A stretch of 64,000 nucleotides of DNA. It comes from Pseudisothecium myosuroides (lineage: Eukaryota > Streptophyta > Bryopsida > Hypnales > Lembophyllaceae). A program made the translations under genes and the position numbers. Positions 49,147-64,000 of the stretch are shown here, piece by piece. The stretch lies in contig OX637296.1 of the NCBI GenBank assembly GCA_951799445.1, forward strand, positions 13,578,001-13,642,000, read 5' to 3'. The notes under the pieces are model-generated. The model did not search any database, was not told where the DNA came from, and saw nothing but the letters and a program-made list of their open reading frames with translations. The stretch's first letter is position 1, and each line of letters starts with the position of its first letter.

Positions 49147-50017
49147 CCCCTAATGGTTTGTGACTACGTTTCACCAAAAAATACTTTAATATTGACATTT
49201 CTAATGCAAAGAGCTATGATGGAAAAAATATATTTTTTGTATATCCAACTGTAGGATCTTACATTAGAATTGCATGGAAATGTGTAGAAAAAAATTAATA
49301 CACTTTGACCAAGTAGATTGTAAGCTATAGTATTAGTATTCAAAATGGATTTTTTTTGCAAGTCCAAGGGTTTTAATTTTGAATACCCTTAACTTAAATC
49401 TTTTGCACTACAAATTTTTGAAGTTTAAATCTTCATGGTAGGAAATTGAGTTGAAAATCTAGGAAAAAAAATTCATTTTTTAATTAATTTCATTCTTCAA
49501 AAAATTGTTAAGTAGAAGTAGGTATAAGATGACTGGAATATAAAATTGTTAATAACTCTAAAATGGAAATGAAACATGACAATTGTTATAGTGAGATTGT
49601 TGTATCAAGTTATCTATACCTTAAGAAAGTTTTGTTTTTTAAAATTGTGAAAATTGAATTAAAAAATAAATCCAATATATTATTTTTTTAAGAAAATGCC
49701 CTACTTCCCTGCAACTAATCCAAATGGAATGAATAAAAACTTTTCAAGTATTCACAAGTATAATATATGAAAATTTTATTTATATATTTATTTATGATTT
49801 TTGCATTTTGAAGGGGGTCTTGGACTTGAGCATTTTGTGCATAGGAGGGCACAATTTTTTCTCCTACACATCAAATAAATAAAAAAATTATAAGCCTAGA
49901 AGCTAATACATTCCATCAATTTTTTTTTAAATTCAAGAAAATATAGTAAAATTTGACATCTTAGGAGCTTGTTATAAATTCTAAAAAAGTCCACCAAGGA
50001 ATTTGAACCTTTAGAGG
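49147..50017 (+). mobile_element. TTAA-bounded element, diverged, about 871 bp
   Basis: TTAA at 49143-49146 then CCCCTAATGG; the right end is AACCTTTAGAGG with TTGA in place of TTAA. Interior colinear with the main subfamily (CCAACTGTAGGATCTTACA, AATTGTTAAGTAGAAGTAGG, GTTAATAACTCTAAAATGG). The last phrase is an uninterrupted version of the target site used by the nested insertion at 32150. Confidence 0.72.
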
Positions 50018-52929
<2,912 letters not shown>

Positions 52930-53090
52930 TTTTTGAGCTTTACCGGCAATTTTCTACCAATTCCTACAGTTAATCGTTTTTTCAAGTACCCATTCTGGTT
53001 ATTTCCTCTATTTTTTTTTTGCTAGAAATAATTATTTTCTCATTTTCACTGGCTCACTTTGCACTAACTGCTGTATTCCCGAACACTGCT
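52930..53090 (+). repeat. Partial copy of the 35740-35970 repeat
   Basis: Shares TTTTTTGAGCTTTACCGG-type words, CATTTTCACTGGCTCACTTT and GCACTAACTGCTGTATTCCC with 35740-35970 in order, with only moderate identity. Confidence 0.45.
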
Positions 53091-54244
53091 CAGGCTATCG
53101 AGGATTTCTTGTAGGTATCACAATTTGGAAAGTGTCTAAAGCAACTTTGGTGCTTATCATGTGATAAGTGCGTTCTCTCATAATAACTCCAGACCTGATT
53201 TCTAGCAAGATAGTCTTGGAATTGGAGAGAGATCAGCACTGAAGTTAATGCTTGACTGATTGTTGTACCATAAACAGAAGTTTTTAGAAATCCACCAATG
53301 TTGCGCAAACAGTTGGACAGCAGCTCAAACTACAATACGGTAGCAAATTGGAAGGCACATTGGAACAAGGAACCACACGTCCCATTCATCTTGCCATTTA
53401 GACTTCAATATAACCCAGATTGTGCTGTGTGTAGAAAGTCCCATGTGTACTTTGAAGTCTACTTTGCACAAGATAAGGAGACGCACAACCTACATATACG
53501 TAAGAAATGGTAGAGGGTACAACCAAATGGGTCCCTTGTCTCTAAAAAGTCTGCCAGTTGAATCCACCCAGCTGAAAAAGTCTGTCAAATTGACTCATAC
53601 AACAAGACCAATGCATGAAGGTGACTTAACCTCAAGCGATGCACCCCTCTCCTTTTGGATGGTGAAGATCACTGCAACTCAGCCACATCTGCTTGATCCC
53701 AAAATCTAGGCGCAGGTTCTAACCTACATGCAGAGGGCACTGATTTGATCTTCTGTACTCCTGTCATCTCACACCTCCAATAAACATGTCTAAAATGACT
53801 TCAACATACACATATAATGCCGAGCCCACAGACAGACAAGTTGTGTACTACACATGTATTCTCTATTTCAAAGAATTCAGAGACCTAGAGAAACCTCTCA
53901 CCAATAAATGCAATCCAAGTGGGCTTCAGTTGCCACATTCAGCAGAAACAACACAGCTACACAGTATTTGAGAATTGCTTCACCCAAACCTGTGCAAAAC
54001 ACATTTGATGATCCACAGACTAATGTCATGAAGATAGATAGAAACAATCCCGAAACTGGAAGACTGCAATAGAAAAACACATCCAGCTTGGTATGTGACT
54101 TACATTTGCAAGCTGACCAGCAACCATCTATGAGCAAAATAACACTGGTCCAATTTTTTTCACCTTTTGGTTCTAGGTCACAGCAGCTCATAGGGATGAC
54201 ATTTAAAAAAAATGGTTGCATGATTTGAAAAGCCATCAATCTTC
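53091..54244 (-). other. 3' flank of the methyltransferase gene
   Basis: Composition is close to that of the gene itself, so part of this is probably its 3' UTR. No polyadenylation signal placed with confidence. Open frames at 53298-53513 and 53422-53709 (plus) have no motif that I recognise. Confidence 0.4.
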
Positions 54245-57200
54245 CTACTCCTCTTCAGACTCATCTCCTGTATGCATAGGTCGCCAGAGCCATTCACGAC
54301 AATTTTTTGCACCACAGTGGCACTTGATATGTCTTGAGTCACTTCCCTGGTCCATTTTCTGCTTTCCACCTTCAGGGTTGTGGGAGTGACCATCATTTAG
54401 TTGGAGATCATGCCTTCCATAATTATAATCATATGAGAGCTCTTCTCCAGCTTCAATATCACGCATAGCATACATGCCAATATGTGAAAGCCACTTGTAG
54501 GTGGACTCCACATAGACTCGATAGATTTTCAAGTTTGCATCACAACTGCACCAAGTTGCACATTCCATCAGACACACAAATAGTTCCATAAGAATCTCAT
54601 AAATGACATTGGGTAGATGAATTTAGTGTAGTGACTGAGTGCATCAGTTGCATACATCTGATTCAGAAAAGCTCAGAGCGTATCCATGATTGAGCCTTGA
54701 CTAACATCAAGATCTACAGTCAAGTTGAAAACAATGAGCTTGACATGCATTAGGAAACATCGGCAAATGAACGACAAGCTTTCCAATACCTGTGGTTGAT
54801 AAAACGACCAACATTGGATGCATGAAATCCATCAAGCGTGAAGTCTGGCGTCCTTTTTGATTCCGGATAATCCAAATCGTACAGGTAACTGATTCAATAA
54901 ACTTGTTTAGTTCCCATAACATGGAATGCGTGGGAGGCAGAATGAACGGGTCAGTAACATGCCAATGCCAGTAACACAACTGACAGGGGAGAAAGATCTA
55001 CTGACCTTCGCTTGATTCCATCATAAATCTGGCCGTATTTTTGAGCTTGATCTTGAGTCAACATCTCTCCAACATACTCGATCACAAATCGGCCCCTGCT
55101 TCAAAATGCCTGAATAATCAGAACCTCATGGACACGTGAATTTCTTGTAGACTGCAAGTAAAATCACTGGACGATATTTCAAACAATTTCTTTACCTTGG
55201 TACTTTAACAAGAGTGCGGACAGCCCACCCTTTGTTTTCTGTCTTGTACAGTTCAATAGGAGTCCTCAAACCCTTCTGCATTTCCCTGTTAATGCAGGAG
55301 TCGCCACACTTGCACCGATCATTGCATTCTACAAGCTCATTGTAATCTGTCCCAATCTGTTCCCAGATGTCATAAAGAGTTAAAACCAATGTTTATTAAA
55401 ACAGGACAGTCCCAAAAGTTCTCCAATGATGATAATTTTGAAATTCCGTAATTTCAGCAATGACTACCGAGTTTCAGATCAAAATTGAGACATGGAACGA
55501 CATAACTTAGACAACAAAAAGACCAACATCTGATGGCTTGGCAAAAGGACAAAAGCACAATAATTTTCTTGATGTGGGCAGGCTCACTAAGAGAAGAATG
55601 ACTGTTAAACCAATACGAAATTTTGAGACATAGTTCAAATCTTGGTACGTAAGGAGAAGGTATGGTATAAAGCCATAAGTTGCTTGACTCTACAATTTTC
55701 AGTACCTTCGAAAAAACATCTGCCACGTCTTTCAAGCAGCTAGAATAACCAGTCCAGTGGTTATACATCCCAGTCATCCCCAAACCCATTCAAAATGCTT
55801 CTTCGACTGATATCGAAAAATTCTATTTATTTTTCCCACTCTTTTTCCCACGTTTTATTAAAAAGTTAGTACCTTACCACGAGTCGGGCATATTTATCAT
55901 AAGGTAGACGTCCATACATTCGCTCCCTTAGCCAGTCCTCGCGAAAGTCATCTTCACGCCTTTCAAATGGTATGTGAATGGACACGGGAGCAAAGGGATC
56001 GTCAGGATCGTGAAGGGCACACCCATCACAAGCTTTAGCTTGTCTTTCCAAAAGTGGGTGTGAGTGCTTCCTGCTGCCCAATGGCTCTCCCTTATATCTG
56101 ACAGAAAGAATAAAAAATATTAACACTGCCATAAGAGAAACATCAGATAAATTCATCTTAAGAGAATTAGACCGCCTCAGATCACACGAAGATAAAGTCA
56201 CCAGGGTAGTGCAAATCCAGCTACAAGCAAAGAGATCTACCTTGACTTTGTTATGTACTCCAGATATGGTGGAGGTTCAGTATCCACATCATTGGTACAT
56301 GGCACATCAATGGGTTCCAGTCCACCTGAAAAGTCTTCGCACAAGAGATTCTTTCCCAAGGGCTGTGGTTCTGAACTACGTGCATTAGGCCAACTGCAAC
56401 ACCCCAAAATTTCCAAGTTCAAATATGACAAATGCTTCACAAAAAGTCATAAAACATGAACACATCTGATAGACGCTTAAATGCACTCGTTAAGTATTTA
56501 GACAGTGACCTATCGATGACTAAGGACGAGCACTAGCATTATAGAATAACAAGAGAGTGCATGCCTCATATATGCCCACCCTCCAGAAAATCCGTCTCAG
56601 TTGCTTCATGTCTGGTATAACAGTACATGAAGTGGATTTCATAAAAGAGACTTTGTGAAAAATGATAAACCATCTCCTTCGAGAAATAATATTAGCACTT
56701 TCAACGGTAGAGCACTTGGGGCACACTTCATCTGTTCTTACCTATCAGGGCTTTTCGAAAAGGGAAACCTTGAAATGTCATTTGGCGGTGTGTTCAATCG
56801 AGGAATCACTTCCTGCGCAGTAGGTCTGTAAGGACTGTCCTCACCGCTGCTTTCGAGATTAATAACGTCAGCACTACCCGATGTCCTCATCTCCAGCTTG
56901 GAAGAGCCAGGTCCTGGTGAAGCAAGCAAACCTTTCTTGCCCCCCCTCTTCCTCTTCCTGGTGAATATGCTCTTCTCTTTCTGAAATTTTACATCATCCA
57001 GAACATCATCGACATCCCGATGGTCCTTGCAGGCAATAGGTTTCATCAAGCCATCCCACATACGCACTTGCACTAAGACCGATAGCTTGTCGGCACAAGG
57101 GTAGTGAAAATTCTTTTTGCAGCTTGCAACTCGACAACCAAGTGTTGCTCCGAAAAGGCCACAATCCGGATCCGAGCATTTCTAGCACAGAAGCAAACAA

Positions 57201-59772
57201 GCTCAACAATCAGATTTCAACAAGAGGAGACCTGACATGTCCACGCGCATGTCACTATGCATTCATAAGCTTCTGCTGTAAGAATATGCATATATAATGT
57301 AAAGACCCGATACTACATTGCGGGACAGAACTGCCAAAATTTCTTACGCTTTTTCTTGAACGTTGAACAGCTTCCCACAGTTTCATGATACGCCAGGGCT
57401 GGGTTGAATCCTCAAAAACCTGTTTACATCAATGATCAACGTAGCTTAAGCATAACTTCCAGAAGAAAATGAGCTCGACTCTCGACACTTCCAAATACTT
57501 CTGTACGATTATATTCATCTCTACCCCCCAATGGGTCAAGAATTCATGGTTAACAAACGACCAATTCGAGTGATCACATTCTGACATATATGATTCAAAA
57601 GGGGCCAGCTTTATGTCAGTGAAGGAAATTGCACATGTAAATAAAAAAGAAATAAAACTGGTCGAAAACAACTCCACATTTGACCTCAAAACTGCGAAAA
57701 AAACATGAGGCCAATTTGGTCATTTTTTCAGGGAAGCGCAGAGAAATACAGCACCTCCGCAGACCACAGACCGCAAAGCTTGTGGACCATGCCGCTCCAT
57801 GGATATGGTGGGTCATTGGCTTTCCAACTTTTACCACCCTTACACTTGAGTTTCTTTTTTTTCCGCCTACATCAACATTTTTAGGATTCAAAAGACTTGA
57901 TCCATGTCAATTGCATCCACTAACACGGGTGCAAGTTGTTGTAATATGATCTACAGTACGATATACTGAAGATACTATGCAGTATCCCTTGCAGACAGAC
58001 ACCTTCAAGCACCTTCGAGGACCAGCGAAAAATCTGAAGACACTTGAAAACAGATGCTGACGAATGCAACTAGAACTATTCATGAAGAGAGGCATAAGGA
58101 GAGAAAGGAAGAGCTTACTGCTGCTCCTCATAGGAACACTCGCAAATAAAGGACGGATTCCCACAGCACCAAGAATACCATGCACCTAGAGAGAGTGAAG
58201 GGCCTCTCTCACACAAATCACATAGAACGTCATCAGACCAATCAGGCCGTATAACCTCAACACGGTGATCGTCAGCAAGACCCCTCCTGTAGTCCTCTGA
58301 GAGAGTACTTGCCTCATCTTCACTTTCCTCTACCGCTGAGAATACGGTCTCCCTCAGTATCTCAGTTGAAACTCTCAGCGCCTCCGGACTGAACCCAACA
58401 AGTGGCTTCAATGGAGACTCCATCGCTGTCTTAATATGCTCTCTACTGATTTCTATCTCCGTTTGTTTCCCGTTAGAGACCGTCTTAATCTGCTCTTTAC
58501 TGAATTCCATCACCGTCTCGGCTTGTTTCCCATTAGACTTCAAAGCAACTGTCTTTATCTGCTCTTTACTGAAGTCCACCACTGTCTCAGCTTGCTTGCC
58601 ATAAATATCCAAGGCAACTGTCTTCATCTGCTCACTGCAGTCCATCACTTGTTTCTCATTAACCTTCAAAGGAAATGTCTTCACATGCTCTCTTCTGACG
58701 TCCATCTCTGCTTCAACATGTTTCCAATTATTTACAGAAACTGTCTTCATATGCTCTCTACTGAAGTCCATCGAAGATTCAGCCTTCGACGACACAGGAG
58801 TCTTGCGAGAAGTTCCACTCTTTTGCAATGGCGCTGGTTCTCCAACTGGAATATGGACATGGTTTGACTGCGATACGATCCCTGAAAGGTCTACAACTAG
58901 GGTCCCCTTTAGAGTATGAACCGCTTCATTATCAGCAGCCTGCATCAGCCTCTGTCATTCAGAAAGAGTTCATAAAAGTAATAGACCACCGCAAGCAAGA
59001 TGTACCAAACGCTCTTATCCCATATTTACATACATCTGATTAGGAATAAATCGTGACTTAGCTATATTCGTTAATAATAATGCAAACTCTTCAAGCAAAA
59101 AATAAAAACAGAAAGGCTTGAACGAGAAGGAGAAAACCAAGGCAAATGCTTGAGGGACATTCTTCTCCTTTTTCTAGCATTGCTTGGGACCACTTGGGTA
59201 AAGGGACAGTTCTGTACCTTTGGCTCGGACTGCTTCTGTTGCTTCTCATGTTGGCATGTACTGCATAACGTCTCAGTCAACGGAGCATCCGTCTCCTCGT
59301 CGGAATCGAGGTCAACAACGACAATCATCTTTCCATTTTTAATCTCATGCCTCTCTTTCAATGGAGTGCATTTTACTCCCACTCCCGGAATGCTGATTGA
59401 TGGCCGTGCTGCAGTGGTTTGCCCATTCAGGACTATTCCATCTTTGACGCATGAGACTGTAGAGGGGGATCCTTGTTGCGGGATGGCCAAGTTTTCCATT
59501 TTCATGTTGGATATCGAGGACAATGCCACAGACGTGGAAGCTTGTATGGGTGCATCTTTCGGTTTAGATTCAACACAGTTTCCGTTCTCATGTACATCAC
59601 CCTCACCCGAAGAGCTTGAATACTCAGTTTCCGAACTCTCATCACTAAATACTGGTTGCCTGCCGGTAAGGCGTCTTAATACAAGTGGGCGCTTCACTAA
59701 CTGGGATGGCCCAGAAGCGTACTGATTTGGTGCAACGCTAGCATGAGCGCTGTCGGGTGTTTGGGGCCTCAT
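54245..59772 (-). CDS. ePHD-SET histone H3K9-type methyltransferase, about 12 exons, about 1,030 aa
   Basis: Predicted nuclear lysine methyltransferase of the Suv39/G9a-SUVR class. Minus-strand exons: 59772-about 59140, about 58951-58170, 57866-57755, 57419-57348, 57181-56742, 56393-56241, 56097-55873, 55739-55706, 55356-55196, 55095-55006, 54888-54790, 54545-54245. Phases join across every junction except the first intron, whose donor I could not fix. Domains in order: a low-complexity N-terminus with IVVVDLDSDEE (SUMO-interaction-like) and NARKRRR; a six-copy repeat around SKEQIKTVALKSNGKQ; an extended PHD finger (CDLC ... VHKLCGLWSAEVFED ... GATLGCRVASCKKNFHYPCA ... C..H); the basic stretch TRKRKRGGKKG; CDGC and a final pre-SET-like cluster VECNDRCKCGDSCINR; SET with GWAVRT, FVIEYVGEML, SYLYDLDY, GRFINHSCDANL and GEELSYDYNYG; and post-SET CHCGAKNCREWLW. 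The catalytic NHSC and Y residues are intact. The start is the first ATG of the open first exon; further upstream exons cannot be excluded. Confidence 0.88.
58428..58775 (-). repeat. In-frame tandem peptide repeat inside the methyltransferase gene
   Basis: Six degenerate units of about 19-24 codons, each built around (M/V)(D/E)FS(K/R)E(Q/H)(I/M)KTV followed by a variable tail often ending NGKQAET. Units change length by whole codons and keep frame, so expansion has been tolerated in the protein. The unit is hydrophilic and lysine-rich and matches no domain I know. It lies between the SUMO-interaction-like motif and the ePHD finger. Confidence 0.85.
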
Positions 59773-62600
59773 TGTACACCAATGATCACCAAGTGGCAAG
59801 ACTAATGCGATTTCAAGTCCGGGTTATGAGGGGCTTCTCTGCCGATCATCTTACTAAAAATCTTACTACCAACCCCCTGCCTTCAACTCCACCCGAAGCG
59901 CAGGTAAGGCCTTTGTGCGCCAGACCACCAGAGGATATCGTTACCAGCAACAACCAACTCGAACGTGCTTTCTGTTATAGAAACAGAAACAATTCGCTGA
60001 CATCCCACTGATCCATAGATAAGAAGACCACACCTGCAAGTCGAATTCAAGCAAAAAATGAGAACCAAAAATGAAACAAAAATCGGCTCTTCCAAGGACA
60101 AAGCAAACCCTCCGACCTGATTCATCTGCCTCTAAACGGTATTGTTGGTTCCTTCGCTGTTGATACAACTCACAGTAAAATTCGGGGACAGATCAGAGAT
60201 GCAATAATGTAAATTACATTTTAAGCTCCGACTGGAACAGGTAGGCCTCTCAAGAAGGAAACACAAAGTAACTGCAGAGGAGAGAGAGCTTCACATGGAA
60301 AGGCACACATAAAAAGTAAAACTAAATCGGCCTGACAAAGACAAAGCAAATACAGAGGAACTCTCAGACCTATTTATTATGACCTTCTCTACAGTAGAAC
60401 GATATTCTGGAATGTCCTGCACACTTGTCACACTATCATGGGCTCTCACTTACTTGACACACATTCAAACTATGTCTTAGTAATTCTATGGAATCCCAAG
60501 CAGAGGTCAGGATGTAACACGCCTACGGTCAAAGCCCCCGGAACTAATACAACTGTTTCTAAACGGAATTATTCATTTCTTCGCTATTGGTGTAAAATTC
60601 GGGGACAAACTTGAAAAACAAGGTATATTGAAATTCCCACTGAGGCAGATACATCTCTCATTCAGGAAACACAAAGTAACTGCAGAGTAGAGAGAGCTTC
60701 AAATGAGGAAGGCACACTTCTAAATACCCAGAGACACTCCTACCGAGACTCCTACCCAGAAAAAATACGTCAGGCCAGCTTCAGCATCCGATAGCGAAGC
60801 AATTTCCGTTCCCTCCTCCGACACCGTTGCTTTGAGTTTTTGTCATGAAATGAAAAGCTTTCAATATTTCAAGGAGAACCTTCTTTGAAAAGCCCCAACC
60901 TGAAATGCAGCCAATAACGATCGTTTAGAGGAAGTTGAGATTCCAGGTGCAAATTTCACAAACACGCCTGAGAAGAAGACAATTTGTGACCTCTACTACA
61001 TGAGTCTCATAAGAAAATATACTTACTCTGCTCTATTTCATCTACACTTTCATACACGTAGACTAAGTGATAGCTGGAGATAAATTCAATAGACGCAACA
61101 GACCAAGAGTACGGTAAGAACTCTCAGCGCTAGAGACGTGATACGTTAAAGGGTAAAGAGATCTCTAATTCGTTATTAATATAAAATCATGAACACTTAA
61201 CATCCCCTTCCTTAGTGCATTTCTTTCTAACAATCGTCAAGCTACTTATACGTCACTTGCTAACACTCTACTGCCGAGTTACCCACGGGGAATCGAGCAT
61301 GAAGAAAGTTTGCCAAAGTCCGCCGAATGGCCTCTGCACAAAAAATGAATTCATTTTCTAGGTGTATCGATTCTGCTACTCAAAGCACCAATGTCGATCG
61401 GTGCGAGAAAGATAGGGAAGCTTAAGCACCTCCACAAATTAGAATGCAAACGGGAGACAAATCGCAGGCATCTGTGGAGAATACAAAACAATGCAACCAA
61501 TTTCATCCTAAGCCTGTCTAACTTCATTAGGTGATGCAAACTTCCAAAAGCGCAGACCTCATTCCACACATTTGAATCCAGAAACAAATTGATGGTTTCA
61601 TTTGCACGGTATTACGTACAGAAGCAGGCGCAACGTCAGCGCAATCTGCATTGTGAACATACCGTAACCACAGCCTTAAAAATAAGGGAAAAAACTTCGA
61701 AAATCGAAAATGTGAGCTCATGCAAACTGGCATTGACGTTCTTGAGCAGGAATTATGCGTGGTAGACGGCAGCACCAGCACGCCCCCAGACTTGGGTTCC
61801 AGTTCCTTTCCAGTTCCCTCAAAGTCCAATTCAATCCTCAAAATAATCGAAGGATTACTAATGCGAAGAGTCACGCAGAAACGCACACAACAATACAAGC
61901 GCGCAATCACGACCTGCATTGCTCTTCCTCCACCATGCAAGCAACAAACCTTGCTTTTCTGTTTTTTTCACCATCAAAAGAAAAAAAAAGAAGCACGAGA
62001 TCAACCAAAGAAACACACACAAACCAGAAGCAGCAAAGCAACAGGCCACTCCCAACCAAGGCAGCCAGGGACATTATTTTCCCCCTACCCAAGGCAGTCA
62101 GCCATGGACTTAATTTTCCAGCAATTCTTAAAACAGAAAACTCTTTACATACCCACAGTAGACCTGCAGCACAGAACTCAATTCCACGCTACCACGAAGT
62201 CATCGCCCCCACCTCCTCCTCCTCACCCCGCATTCCTCTTCTTCTGCCTCGTCTTCTTCGCCTTCTTCTTCCCCCTCCCCAATGCATGGCCTGTTGTCGT
62301 CGCCTCCTCTTCCCTCCAATTCCTCCCTCGGCATCAATCGCTTGCGCTTCAAGCGCTCTCAAACCCTACCCTTTCAGGCAGGGATGCTCGTCGTCATTGC
62401 CAACAAAAATCAATCCGCACCGCGCCCCCTGTTATCCCACTCTCCCACCACCCTCACAGACAAAAACCGCACATTTCCCTCAAAAAACGAGAAAAATCAA
62501 AAGGAAAGCAAAGATGGATATACGACGCCTTGGACTTTCATGTCAGAAATGAGCTTCCGGCATCTTTGATCCCGGGGTGCCGACTCTTCGTTCAAGAGCA
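59773..62600 (-). promoter_or_regulatory. 5' flank, probable leader with introns, of the methyltransferase gene
   Basis: About 2.8 kb with genic base composition but no frame that reads into the coding exons. It is best explained as 5' UTR, leader introns and promoter, although a separate short gene cannot be excluded. A duplicated segment lies inside (60050-60720). A CT-rich, CpG-containing stretch on the plus strand at 62200-62350 (GA-rich on the gene's strand) resembles a plant core promoter or leader. The 322-codon plus frame at 61720-62688 is low-complexity and overlaps other frames of similar length, so I do not call it. Confidence 0.4.
60050..60720. repeat. Two-copy tandem duplication, period about 408 bp
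   Basis: GGAAACACAAAGTAACTGCA at 60257 and again at about 60665; TAAAATTCGGGGACA, TCTAAACGGWATT and GAGAGAGAGCTTCA also recur in order. The copies differ by small insertions. Located in the presumed leader of the methyltransferase gene. Confidence 0.75.
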
Positions 62601-64000
62601 GCTGCTGCTCGCCTACAACACGGAAGAGCATCGAGACAGCCGTTGCGTAACGCGTGATAGGGTTTTGGTACATGCTTACGGTCAATGACCCCTTGTGAAA
62701 TCTAGGAACGGGGTGGATTTCCGAGGAATGTACTTGGTGGGTGAATTTGATGGTGGTAGATTTGGGACTTGAGTATCTTGATCCGGAAGTGTTTTGAACC
62801 AAACTGCCCGTCGGTGCCCGTCGGCCGAACCACCTGCTGCCCGGATAGGAATTTTCGGGTTGGGTTGTGGTTGGCGTGATAAGGTACATGGCAGGCTTTT
62901 AATGTGGGGGACTCAAAAGTGGGGAAAATGATGGATAGGCCACCAAAGAGGTTGAAGTGATTTGTACAATTGCCTTTTTGAGTGAAAATCTTGTTGCAAT
63001 AATAAAATATAATTTGTCAAGGAAAATATCAATGATGATGATTTTACATTGATTTTTGGTAATCATCAATTTTTGTCGTACAAAATGGTTGATTATTATT
63101 TTTGGTAAAAGTTTTACTAATCAATTTACAATAAAGTGAAATAAATGAATTAAGTGAAATAAGTGAATTGAAATTGATTTCAAAATTGTATTCAACTTAC
63201 AATATAGTGTTTGCAATAATCATGTAGAAATGTAAATCCAAGGCTCCAAATCTCTTCATCAATGTTGACAATTCACAGATTTTGGAAAAAGTTGGAATCT
63301 CAAATTTTAAATCCTTTGAAGGAATGAATATGTAATTTGCGAATTTTGAAACTTATAATTTGTTTATTTTTTGTTTATAAATTTGTAGATTGTTTAATTA
63401 TAAATTATAAATTTGAATTTTTTGTTTTATCAAATTAATAAATCTAAAATTTTACAATTTTTTTTCACTCTTTTGTTTAGATTGTTGGTTTTGTAATGTT
63501 TCAAATTTGTAAATTAATAAAATATTAAATTTTTAGGAATTTAAAATATTCAAAAGAAGAAGATTTAACCAAATAAATTTAGCGCATTGTATATGAAAAC
63601 ACATATAAAAACATGGGGGATGAAAAGAGCCGTTAAATTGAGTGGCTACTGTTGAAAACAAATCATATATTGAAGTAGTGGAATACAACTGTATTGTATA
63701 GTAAAAGCACATCAAGGTTAGATGACAAGACCTTCCAAAGAATCACACACATAATAAAAAGACAAACAAAGGTGCTGAAAAGGCCATGATTTCAAATTAT
63801 AGATATTTATCATGTTGCTTTTAATTTTTATGACTTCAATTGTCACTAGTAGAAAAGAAGCCGGTGTTTTATAACTTAGTGAAACAATGACTTGAATTTA
63901 AAAAACAACTAAACAATGATTGCCAATTATTAAAATGGCACAAAAGGTGACGTATCAAGCGTTGCACTCATTGAACAATCGTTCAAATCATTGTTGGATA
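62601..64000. other. AT-rich flank, possible CACTA-like terminus near the edge
   Basis: GC content drops sharply after about 62900. CACTAGTAGAAAAGAAGCC at about 63845 resembles the terminus of plant CACTA-type or related MITEs, but the other end lies beyond the window. No gene recognised. Confidence 0.35.

Noticed and set aside
53298..53709. Small plus-strand gene downstream of the methyltransferase
   Set aside because: Two overlapping short frames with no known motif, and the region is better explained as 3' flank of the minus-strand gene.
61720..62688. 322-codon plus-strand frame near the methyltransferase promoter
   Set aside because: Low-complexity proline/serine/lysine composition, a second long frame overlaps it over most of its length, and the CT-rich DNA explains both.

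Overview
The window looks like nuclear DNA of a land plant. The two genes I can support both have several introns and are plant-type regulators: a D-type cyclin with the LxCxE motif near its N-terminus, and an H3K9-type SET-domain methyltransferase. Both sit in GC-richer islands at the window ends. Between them lie about 48 kb of AT-rich DNA with no intact gene, packed with old transposons and tandem repeats. No bacterial signals (operons, ribosome binding sites, CRISPR) are present. I cannot name the species; a non-flowering land plant is a guess only.

Layout. 1-1276: 3' flank of the cyclin gene. 1277-3067 (minus): D-type cyclin, six exons, about 379 aa, with a CpG- and pyrimidine-rich leader up to about 4.0 kb. 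4.6-9.7 kb: a composite tandem-repeat block whose paralogue lies at 24.0-29.1 kb. 9.9-12.4 kb: AT-rich DNA with a decayed TTAA element and a possible tRNA-derived SINE. 13.4-15.8 kb: a GC-richer island with no recognisable protein. 15.8-50.0 kb: transposon graveyard. 51145-51488: an uninterrupted (GT)172 tract. 54245-59772 (minus): the methyltransferase gene, about 1,030 aa over about twelve coding exons, with a long GC-richer 5' flank reaching about 62.6 kb. 62.9-64.0 kb: AT-rich flank.

The most interesting signal is a large group of 0.6-1.2 kb non-coding elements with ends related to CCCCTAAAGG...CCTTTAGGGG, each bounded by TTAA. About thirteen are visible, in both orientations. Two can be compared with unoccupied paralogous sites in this same window (the insertion at 25112-26003 against 7566-7569 and 27476-27479; the nested insertion at 32150-32782 against 39008 and 49550). 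Both show an original TTAA that is duplicated on insertion. That is the signature of piggyBac-like (or Sola3-type) DNA transposons, and no transposase is encoded here. Other elements are two CACTA-type MITEs with the same CAT target duplication, two Stowaway-like elements in opposite orientation, and several 5'-truncated LINE tails, one with a clean 14-bp target duplication.

The second point of interest is the methyltransferase. It joins a SUMO-interaction-like motif, a six-copy degenerate peptide repeat, an extended PHD finger, a reduced pre-SET cysteine cluster, SET and post-SET in one chain. I see no sign that the two genes work together; they are simply the two ends of one interval.
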